Shown here one piece after another: positions 14,869 to 24,005 of a stretch of 64,000 nt of DNA; position 1 is the first letter of the stretch; each line of letters begins with the position of its first letter. Position numbers and translations under genes: made by a program. The notes beneath the pieces are model-generated. The model was not told where the DNA came from. It ran no database searches and was given only the letters and a program-made list of their open reading frames with translations. This DNA comes from Ridgeia piscesae (taxonomy: Eukaryota; Annelida; Polychaeta; Sabellida; Siboglinidae), in NCBI GenBank assembly GCA_025642075.2, contig JAODUO010000057.1, positions 461,001 through 525,000 on the forward strand, read 5' to 3'.

Positions 14869-15727
14869 TTGTCGAAAACTCGGGATTTGGGCCTGGCTAT
14901 TGAATGTGTAGTTCTGCCTAACATAATAATGTCGAATTTCGAGGCGATTCAGACAGGCTGGCGGGCTGGCGAGTAAGGCAGTTTCCGGAAAGTCAAGAAT
15001 AAAGTGAACAAAACAACTTTGATTAACCTATATTGTCTCTTTATATACCCTTTTATTATCTGTTGTAACATAACATGGACAAACTGCCAACAACATATTT
15101 ATATAAAAATTCATATATTACAGAAACAAATCATTCGTATAATATGTGTGGCTGAATTTAGATGCCATAGGTATATGTATCTTGTATACTAATGTACAAA
15201 CACAATAGGGGTATGCTAAACAATATATGTAATGACATGCTAATGACATGCCATGACACAACCATAATAGGACACATCATATAGCTTAGAAAATACCACA
15301 TTGTTAAAGCAACACCAGAACATTGCCACACTTTCTTGTGTCGGTCCCAAATTATGGAACACTATCGTCAAGAAGAATCATACGGAAGAGTGTATGTCTA
15401 TCCATATATTTAAAAAGGCAATGAACAATATGTTTTTGCGATAGTCAATGTATCAGTTATCAGGAAATACAATTAAAACAAGTTAGCAGAAAACATCCTG
15501 AGAGCTCGACCTGGCTCCGGGCCGCCTCCCGGCCTATAGGTCCTACTGCTACGTCTGGTTGACAAACTCGGAGCAGTAGCACTGTGGTCGTGATTCGTTC
15601 GCTTCAAGACAAAGGTTTGCAGTTGTCAGTACAGGGGTCGAATCGGCGGGCGCACCTGCATCTAGCCTATAACTGCAGCCAGTAGCCGTAATAACCGTAA
15701 TGTTTTTTGTGATAACGAATCGATCCG
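14868..15727 (+). repeat. Long direct repeat, copy A (~860 bp)
   Basis: Closely similar to 17409-18276 from GTTGTCGAAAACTCGG to GATCCG, with scattered substitutions and a few small indels. One indel is a ~20-base segment present only in copy B near 18145. Inside lies the 3' end of a non-LTR retrotransposon on the plus strand: frames read LFIYPFIICCNITWTN at about 15030 and SCVGPKLWNTIVKK at about 15330, both typical of the end of LINE reverse transcriptases. A GC-rich tail follows at about 15500-15545. This copy has no sulfotransferase coding sequence upstream. Confidence 0.85.
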
Positions 15728-15729
15728 CC

Positions 15730-15945
15730 GGACTCTGAAAACGTTTCAGTAAATAAACAAAAACTTTATTTCTCATGTCCCGTGGTATATTGTGGTTTTC
15801 AATTGGCCATCATCACCCAACACATTCCTACATATGTACAATAAAGCTTTAGATAACATATAGAACACAACAACAGGAATACAATAATAATTAGTAAAAA
15901 AAGTGTAACGTAATATACTATAAATTATCACTTATACATATTTTC

Positions 15946-16023
<78 letters not shown>

Positions 16024-16180
16024 AATTAAATGATAATAAATTAAATTATAAATAAGTAAGACAAATTATTACTTACATTTAACTCAACATGCCAATCACT
16101 CTAAAGCACATAAAAATGAATTAAAAAAAATTACCGTTACAATTGTTAACAAACATTCAAAGAACATTGTTCTTTTGCAG
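15730..16180. other. Spacer / 5' intron of the sulfotransferase gene
   Basis: AT-rich, with a (TA)n tract at about 15950-16020. It ends in an acceptor-like TTGTTCTTTTGCAG at 16180, 25 bases before the sulfotransferase ATG, so it probably contains an intron behind a 5' UTR exon that I cannot place. Confidence 0.5.
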
Positions 16181-16205
16181 AAAGGACGCTCTGAAGAAGT
16201 GAACG

Positions 16206-17444
16206 ATGAAGACATGGAAACTACGTCTCAAGTTTGTCTTGGCGTCGGTCGCTGTCACCAGTACTCTGGCTGTGCTGCTCTTGTGGAGCATCTCCCCGTT
16301 GGTTCATCGTAAGCGGGGTGTTATCACCCGCCGTCTGTCTCTCATGGAGCGAGTCGGCGACATTCCCGTGCTGGTGTCACGGCCGCCAGTCTGTCGACGC
16401 GAGCGGGTGAACATCGTGTACGTGAAGACACACAAGTGTGGCACCTCGTCCGTCTTTCACTTCATCCTGTGGTTCGGTCTACGACGAAATCTCTCGTTCG
16501 TTCTGCCTCGTCTACCGCAGTACACGCTCTGCTATCCGTATCCGTTCGACACCCGATGCTTCCTTCCGCCCAAGAAACCATTCAACATCATGGGTCACCA
16601 CGTGGTCTTCAACGATGACGCGATATCACGCGTTATGCCTCGCGACGCTGTCTACATCACTAGCATCCGGGACCCATTCGATCGGATGAAATCCGCGTTT
16701 AATTACTACTCAGTCAGGGAACGCTTACCGATGCTGACTCACGTTGACGAACCCTTGCTCGAGTATCTTCGAGACATCCCGAAGTACGAGGCGATGTACA
16801 CAATGCCCGCACACATGACTTTTAAGAGGAAGTGTATGGGCAAATTTAGCTTCACACACAACACAATGGCGTTCGAACTCGGACTGCCGACCGGCTTCCA
16901 CGTGAACACGACCGACCAGACGAACAACGCCACCTACATCCGGCGCTGGATCGACGCTTTGCAGCGCCGCTTCAGCCTCGTTATCATCCTCGAGCATTAC
17001 ACCGAGTCCGTGGTGTTGCTGCGACGTCTCATGTGTTGGAAGCTAAACGATATCCTTTACATCACGCAGAACGAAAGGTCATACACATATAAAGACGAGC
17101 CGATCGAACAAACTCTTGTGGATAATTACAAGCGTTACAACGAACCAGAGTATATACTTTATAATCACTTCAATAAGACACTCTGGCGACGAATAGCGGA
17201 GGAACCTGACGATTTTTGGGATGAGCTGAGCACATACAGAGCGCTACTTAGCGACGTAGTCGAATTCTGTGCGACGTCAAAACGCAACGATGTGCTTTCG
17301 TTCCAACCCTCTAGATGGAACGAGGAATTCGTCGTTACAAACGATTGGTGCATTAAACGGAGAGTCGAGAAAGATGTGTACAAAGCTTATACACAGAACC
17401 CTGTCGAAGTTGTCGAAAACTCGGCATCTGGGCCTGGCTGTTGA
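16206..17444 (+). CDS. Galactose-3-O-sulfotransferase-like (Gal3ST family) type II Golgi enzyme
   Basis: Uninterrupted 412-codon frame, normal length for the Gal3ST family. A short cytoplasmic N-terminus is followed by one membrane segment (about residues 9-33), the type II Golgi topology of these enzymes, which move sulfate from PAPS to galactose on glycolipids or glycans. The 5'-phosphosulfate loop is visible as YVKTHKCGTSSV (about 72-83), a GHHVVF block at about 130-135, and the 3'-phosphate site as ITSIRDPFDRMKSAFNYY (about 151-168). Several N-glycosylation sequons (NLS, NTT, NAT, NKT) suit a lumenal domain. The coding region is a single exon; an acceptor at 16180 suggests a noncoding 5' exon. 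The last ~11 codons, the stop and an AATAAA at 17531 lie inside the second long direct repeat. Which Gal3ST subtype cannot be said. Confidence 0.88.
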   Translation: MKTWKLRLKFVLASVAVTSTLAVLLLWSISPLVHRKRGVITRRLSLMERVGDIPVLVSRPPVCRRERVNIVYVKTHKCGTSSVFHFILWFGLRRNLSFVLPRLPQYTLCYPYPFDTRCFLPPKKPFNIMGHHVVFNDDAISRVMPRDAVYITSIRDPFDRMKSAFNYYSVRERLPMLTHVDEPLLEYLRDIPKYEAMYTMPAHMTFKRKCMGKFSFTHNTMAFELGLPTGFHVNTTDQTNNATYIRRWIDALQRRFSLVIILEHYTESVVLLRRLMCWKLNDILYITQNERSYTYKDEPIEQTLVDNYKRYNEPEYILYNHFNKTLWRRIAEEPDDFWDELSTYRALLSDVVEFCATSKRNDVLSFQPSRWNEEFVVTNDWCIKRRVEKDVYKAYTQNPVEVVENSASGPGC

Positions 17445-18276
17445 ATGTGTAGTCCTGCCAGCATAATACTGTCGAATTTCGAGACGATTCAGACAGGCAG
17501 GCGGAGTAACGCAGTTTCCGGAAAGTCAAGAATAAAGTGGGCAAAACAACTTTGATTAACCTATATTGTCTCTTTATATACCCTTTTATTACCTGTTTAA
17601 CATAATATGGACAAACTGCCAACAACATATTTATATAAAAATTCATATATTACAGAAACAAATCATTCGTATAATTTAGATGCCATAGGTATATGTATCT
17701 TGTATACTAATGCACGAACACAATTGGGGTATGTTAAGCAATATATTTATGTTAAGCAATATATTTCATGACATGCTAATGATACAACCATAATATGACA
17801 CAACATATAGCTTACAAAATACCACATTGTTAAAGCAACACCAGAACATTGCCACACTTACTAGTGTCGGTCCCAAAATTATAGAACACTATCGTCAAGA
17901 AGAATCACACGGAAGATTTTATGTATATCCATATATTTAAAAAGGCAATGAACAATATGTTTTTGCGATGGTCAATGTATCAGTTATCATGAAATACTAG
18001 TGAAAACAAGTTAGCAGAAAACATCCTGAGAGCTCGACCTGGCTCCGGGCCGCCTCCCGGCCTGTAGGTCCTACTGCTATGTCTGGTTGACAAACTCGGA
18101 GCAGTAGCACTGTGGTCGTGATTCGTTCGCTTGAAGACAAAGGTGGAATTAAAAGTCCGGCAGTTTGCAGTTGTCAGTCCAGGGGTGGAATCGGCGGGCA
18201 CACCTGCGTCTAGCCTATCACTGCAGCCAGTAGCCGTAATAACCGTAATGTGCCTTTATGATAACGAGTCGATCCG
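17409..18276 (+). repeat. Long direct repeat, copy B (~868 bp), overlapping the sulfotransferase 3' end
   Basis: Second copy of the repeat at 14868-15727. It begins in the sulfotransferase coding frame and supplies its last ~11 codons, stop and AATAAA (17531-17536). It contains the same LINE 3' remnant (VGPKL-like region near 17865) and GC-rich tail (18030-18065). The bases around the LINE frame are decayed in both copies. Confidence 0.85.
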
Positions 18277-18732
18277 TGTACACACACGCACATACACTCA
18301 CCTTCTTCCCTCCCTCCCATTTCCCCTCACACTCAGACATCGGAGAGGTGCTGACACAGCTCATCCTGTCCGCAACTTACTTTCGTTTAGACCCCAGTTC
18401 TTTATTTCGAAGACCAGAGTAAGACGTTAATGGAATCAACATTACATGGTAGACTCGTTGTAATTCGCACGTATAGTAATTAGTGTTATTTGTGAAATCA
18501 TCAAAAGGTACATTTCTTCCCTGATTGCGGAAACACTGTCTTTGCAATGCTGTGGAGTTACGGACAGAATGGAGACACTGGACGAGCAGAGTTCATATCC
18601 AGATAACGGTTCGTAATTATTTATATAAATGATTTGAATACACTATCTGACACAGCGCTGACTATTATGTATGCAGGCCTATACGAACGTCATTATACAA
18701 GGCAACAATTTATATAATATGAAATGTCAATA
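18277..18732. other. Intergenic spacer, no gene seen
   Basis: No domain-bearing frame and no clear repeat structure visible. Confidence 0.4.
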
Positions 18733-19000
18733 TATTTCTCCCAGATACTGGCCGGGGACCTTTGCTGGGCGTTTAAAGTCCAACGAGAATTTTGTGAGTC
18801 CACTACAGGTTACACATTTACCCCCTGTGTAGGATCTTTTACTTCCCCTGGAATAGACACCAGATAGAAGCGACCATCGGCTTTTAGTGTCTCTCCCGAA
18901 AGACACAGGCAAATGTGGGTGAACGAAATTGCCTAAGTTTCGAAACGGCGGTAGGTGGGATTGAACCACCGTCCTCTCTACGGCTCGACCACCGCTCCCC
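18733..19000 (-). mobile_element. tRNA-derived SINE, minus strand
   Basis: On the minus strand, an A-box-like TGGTCGAGCCGTA (18991-18979) is followed by a B-box GGTTCAATCCC (18967-18957), the internal Pol III promoter of a tRNA. A ~200-base non-tRNA body then runs down to about 18733. The 91-residue frame over the body is a repeat artefact. It is not a functional tRNA: no 3' acceptor-arm pairing is evident and the sequence continues into the SINE body. Confidence 0.7.
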
Positions 19001-19103
19001 ACTATTGCTATTCATGAACTTTGAAATAGAAATAAGTACGTTATTAATAACAAATTTAACTCTGCCATGGTCGGTCCCGAGCCTCTCTGAGTAAAGAAGA
19101 GGG

Positions 19104-19450
19104 TTGGGCAAAGCTTGTAGAGCGCAATGGCTCATGGGTAGAGCTTCGGACACTCGACTACGAGAACCCGGGTTCGAATCCTGTGCTGTGTTGTTAAAAC
19201 CTTGGGCAAGTTTTATCACTCTACATTGCGCCAGTTCACTCAACTGTATAAATGAGTACCTGGCTATAGACAGTGGTGGATATGTGTACGAGCTGCCTTC
19301 GTGCATTAATTGTAGCATATGGCTGGATGTTTCCCAGAAAAGTCGAGATGGTGTCTGAGTGAACAGGTCTGTCAGGGAAGTAAAGTGTAAAGCGCATGGA
19401 ACGGCCCTGAGAACTGGATACTGCGCTATATAAGAACTTGCCTTTTTAAA
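19104..19450 (+). mobile_element. tRNA-derived SINE, plus strand
   Basis: A-box-like TGGCTCATGGGTA (19128-19140) and perfect B-box GGTTCGAATCC (19171-19181). The body includes ATAAATGAGTACCTGGCTAT and a tail AAGTGTAAAGCGC...TGCGCTATATAAGAAC, the kind of conserved 3' end shared by many invertebrate SINEs. It ends near 19450, just before the RTE-type LINE. Confidence 0.8.
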
Positions 19451-19459
19451 GGGCTAACA

Positions 19460-21655
19460 GCCCTTTCCCGTAAAAAACCCAGATTGTTCCGAAAACATCG
19501 ACCAAACGAACTCTACTAAACTTGGGAGAGTATGACGCCATGCAGTGAAAACCATAAGGAAGCTACATTGCCGATAGCCTTCTTGTCTTCCAAGAAAATC
19601 TCAAACATCGGAACATGGAACGAGAGAACCATGTACGAAGCAAACAAAGGAGCCCAAATAGCAAGGGAAAGACAGGCATACAACATCACAGTATTAGGGC
19701 TATGTGAAACGAGGTGGACACAGTCGGGGCAAGTCAGACTGAATACGGAAGAAATTACTCTGTACTCGGGGCATGAAGAGGAAGACGCACACCACACAGA
19801 AGGCGTGGCACTCATGTTGTCACAACAGGCACATAATGCTCTCATTAGCTGGGAAGCAGCGGGACCATGGATCATCTATGCCTCATTCAAAACAAAGAAA
19901 GAAAACACCAAGCTCAACATCATTCAGTGCTATGCACCCATAAACGACAAGGATGAAGAAACAAGAGACTTTTACAACAAACTGCAGACATTGTGTGACA
20001 AACTGAAGGAGAAGGACATGACAATACTCATAGGAGACTTGAACGCCAAAATTGGATGATAACAGCGAGTATGAAAAAGTCATAGTCAGACAAGGACGTG
20101 GCAAAAAATGAAATTTGCGACATGTTGGCCGACTTTTGTGCATTTAACAACATGATTATCGGAGGCAGCGTGTTCCCGCACCGCAGGATTCCTAAGGCAA
20201 CCTGAGTAGCGCCGGACCACAGAACAGAAAATCAAATCGACCATATCTGCATAAAACGAAACTTCAGAAGATCAATGTAGGATGTGAGAGTACAGAGAGG
20301 GGCAGATGCAGCCTCAGACCACCATCTAGTGCTGGACAGAATGAAGATGAAACTAAACAAGAGAGAAGTCAAGAGGAACACCCGAACACAGCACAATGTG
20401 GACTCCCTAAAGGACAAGGTGACAACAGAGACCTTCCGACTTACAGTCAAAAACAAATACGAAGCCTTACAAGATCTTCTTGAAAAAGGAAACATGGACA
20501 TAGACACACAATGGCAACAGATCAAGAAGATGAGGGCCGACACATGCAGCGAAGTTCTGGGAAAGAAGAAATACCAACAAAAAGACTGGATTTCTGCAGA
20601 CACTCTCAAAAATTGCAATTGAGTAAGGGAAAGAAAGGTGCAATTAACAACAGCCGAACAAGAGCAGTAAAAGCAACAGCACATGCAGACTATACAGAAG
20701 CAAACAGAGCAGTCAAGAACAGCAAAAAAAACAGACAAGGAAAACTTCATTGAAGACCTAGCCAAAAAAGCAGAGGCTGCATAAGCCCAAGGAAATATGA
20801 AACAAATGTATGATATAACAAGAAAATTTAAAGGAAAGTACATGCACGCATCAAATATAAGAATGGCAATGTACCAGTGATGATGATCAGTTGAAAAGAT
20901 AGAGGGAACATTTGAAGGATTGCTGAACCGGCCACCACCTCAGAACCCTCCAGACATCGCACCAGCTGAAAAAGTGCTCCAGGTAAACTGCGAAAAACCA
21001 AGTAAGGCAGAGATTGAGAAAGCCATCCATCATATGAAGAGAGGGAAAGCTTCTGGCCCAGACAAAATTCCTGCCGAGGCAATCAAGGCTGACATAGAGA
21101 ACTCCACAGAGATACTGAATTATATAATCGGGAAGATATGGGAGCAAGAAGAAATACCAACTGAATGGAAAGAAGGGTATCTCGTGAAGCTACCAATGAA
21201 AGGAGATATGCAACCATGTCAGAACTACAGAGGGATAATGCTCCTACCAGTACCCGGAAAGGTCCTCAACAGAGTCATCTTAGACACACTGAAGACAGGG
21301 GTGGATGCCAAGCTCAGAGATCACCAAGCTGGCTTCCGTAAAGACAGACCAAAATTTAATAGCAACACTGCGAATCTTTGTTGAACAATGCATAGCATGG
21401 GCTTCATCCCTGTACAGAAACTTTGTATATTACGAGAAGGCATTTGATAGTTTCGACAGAGATACACTGTGGAAGATTCTACAACACTATAGGATACCAG
21501 ATATATTTATATCTCTGATAATAAAACTGACAGACTCTTTCACGGTGAAGACAGGAGTGAGGCAAGGGTGTCTTCTGTCACCAATTTTATTCCTGCTCAA
21601 CATTTACTGGATCATAAAATAGACTACAGAAAACAGAATAAAAGGGATCATTGAA
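19460..21655 (+). mobile_element. RTE-type LINE remnant, 3'-truncated
   Basis: Plus-strand pieces in order. Endonuclease at 19600-20059 has NIGTWNERTMYEANKG, GLCETRW and IGDLNAKIG; its C-terminus SDHHLVLDRM lies at about 20320. A basic linker follows. The reverse transcriptase at 20920-21600 has KRGKASGPDKIPAEAIK, NYRGIMLLPVPGKVLNR, HQAGFRKDR, YEKAFDSFDRDTLWK and GVRQGCLLSP. In-frame stops (after 20059) and a frameshift near 21350 disable it. Sequence homology ends about 21655, before the expected FADD catalytic block, so the RT active site is missing. Confidence 0.9.
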
Positions 21656-23281
21656 CATGAATAAGGAATAATGATAAGCACAATTAATAAAATTCACAAA
21701 CGTAGTCAGGCCCACGCAGTTGTGAAACGAGGAAGATCCGCCTTCGTGCTTGGGTTAGGTTTAGGGTTTGGACTAAAGGTTATGGTTGAGCTTATGTTGA
21801 AGCTATCGTCAGCAAGACTAACATCAGATGTGAACCCACCTGCAGTCCTTGGAGAGGTAGCGAGAATCGTGCTGCTACGTGGGCCCCAAATAAGGTACAT
21901 ATTGACACTGATTGCTCTTAGGCGGAATTTGAATTAAAAAATAATAATAAGATACCCTTTTATCAGGTAATACTATTATAAGAAAAACAACTATTCAAAA
22001 TTACACTTATACTAAAACATGTCTCACACAAAATAACAAGAAATTTAAAAAGTGTTGTTACATTGTTCTATTTTTTATTTCGTATATATGCGTATATATG
22101 TTATAATTTAGTTTTGTTATAAAAACATACATAGTATATAAACTTTTATGATTATTACATACGTGAATCTGTCGGCTTCCAGTTTAGTGAACTACACAAC
22201 GATGTGACCACCAGCCGCGCTGGTGGTCACAAATGCAGAGCAAAATTACTCCAGGCGGTAGTGAGCACTTAAAAGTGCTGCCACCTCACGGAGCCTGGGT
22301 AATCGAGATTTATGCCTAGCCGTAGAAGAGCCACCTAGCTTCAAATGGGTCACTAAAGCATTCTTATCCAATGAACCATCTTGTCTTATTCACGATTTGG
22401 CCAATTGAATCGCGTGTTAAACATTGGCGCATGCTTCAAACGGAGAAGTTCTTTAAAATGTAGTTTGCTGATTTACTACATAACTGAGTTTCTGGTAACT
22501 TTTCAAATACAGTCAGTTGTTAATTTAATCGTGTACAAACCAAAGTTATACACATTAAGATTGTGTATATGCAATGCCGTGATGATGAAACATAATAACT
22601 TGTCTTGTACTAGCGACAGAACATGTTTACTAGTACTAGTCTAGTATGAGTTGACAGCGTATGTTTACTTTGAGTTTGACGCCCGGTACCGAAGACCAAA
22701 CAAGTTTAGATGGCATATGTTATTTCTGCAGCACGACGAATGAAATAGCTGTCGAGCAGTATTGGTTGTATTTAACGTTGACACATAATTTATGTCCTGT
22801 TATATGTAAGCTGATTTATTGGTGAGAACCGGCGTAAATCCGTAATCGCAATGACGTAAATCGGCGCGATGTGCCCAAACACGTCCCGCTGTCACTCAGT
22901 GCCGAAACTTGCAGAAAACATTTGGCTGTAGCAGCTGTGTGGACTAGATGTAGATCGTTAGATGTCCGAAGGGTGTTTGACAGGAATCAGTTTTGCTGAA
23001 TAAATAGATCATTCTACTATACGTACTGTCCTAGACATAGTCAGATAATGTATGCTTACACAAAATCACAAATGTAAAAGTCGAAGACGAAGGTTTGTTG
23101 TAGTTAACTGTTTTCACTGGCAACTTTCTGTGTCTGTGTGTTTCTGATCAAGATTAGATTGGCGCTTGAGTGAATAACAATACTGACGTTTTATGATAAT
23201 TTATGTATAATTATAGCAATAACATGAATGCCATCATTCACTTAATTGCTATATATATGCCTTCTATAACTATAAGAATCA

Positions 23282-23321
<40 letters not shown>

Positions 23322-23380
23322 CACTGATTCGTTACAAAGTCATTGACAGTTGGGAGCATGATTATGTAATCTCTGCATTT
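21656..23380. other. Spacer upstream of NEK2; probable promoter and 5' UTR
   Basis: Bases 21700-21900 contain a GGGTTAGGTTTAGGGTTTGG stretch typical of interspersed repeats. Bases 22204-22303 form hairpins (listed separately). A patch at 22830-22920 is CpG-richer and includes CGTAAATCGGCGCGATG, a plausible proximal promoter for the cell-cycle kinase downstream, but no exact E2F or CHR site can be asserted. A first noncoding exon must lie here because the coding exon follows an acceptor (TTTTTTACAG, ending 23387). Confidence 0.45.
22204..22303. repeat. Two adjacent hairpins (perfect 12-bp stem, then nested stem)
   Basis: GTGACCACCAGC (22204-22215), loop CGC, GCTGGTGGTCAC (22219-22230) is a perfect 12-bp inverted repeat. 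Immediately after, ATTACTCCAGGC (22245) pairs approximately with GCCTGGGTAAT (ending 22303) around an inner perfect stem AGCACTT/AAGTGCT (22264-22279). Confidence 0.85.
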
Positions 23381-23404
23381 TTTACAGTAGAGTCTGTTAA
23401 GAAG

Positions 23405-23951
23405 ATGCCAAAGATGCCATCCCTAGCAGACTATGACATTGTCAGCTCAATAGGCTCAGGCTCTTATGGTACCTGCAAAAAGATACGACGCAAGAAAGAT
23501 GGCAAGGTATGTTTGTGCTAACACAATAAAGATGGCAAGGTATGTTTGTGGTGTGTATTACACACAGCATAATATCATCAACTCATCATTGAAGCGGTTT
23601 TGTCTTCCTTTGTTACAACATAGCAACTTTTCCTGCTTCACATTGCTTTGATTATTAATACTGATGGACACAATGTTCACCTATACACAAGAGATCAGTG
23701 GAGGCAATAGTCGTGCAGTCTTTTGATCGGACCGACACATATATATATATAATATATATATATATATATACATATATACATATATAATAAATACTAGTCA
23801 AGATACATGTATTATACCTTATATAACACATGTATATACAAAGCATTATTTCATATACATTTTTATATGTATCCCACTGTCATTGAATGCTAATCAAAAT
23901 GTCTTACCATCAATGAGGGTGCGTGTCTCTTCAGGGCTGTGGTGATCCCAA

Positions 23952-24005
<54 letters not shown>

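Noticed and set aside
19104..19200. Possible plus-strand tRNA gene (perfect A- and B-box)
   Set aside because: The tRNA-like part continues into a long conserved SINE body with a SINE-type tail and shows no closed acceptor stem.
18727..19318. 91- and 144-codon minus-strand frames
   Set aside because: They cover SINE bodies and their flanks; similar frames occur wherever this repeat lands.
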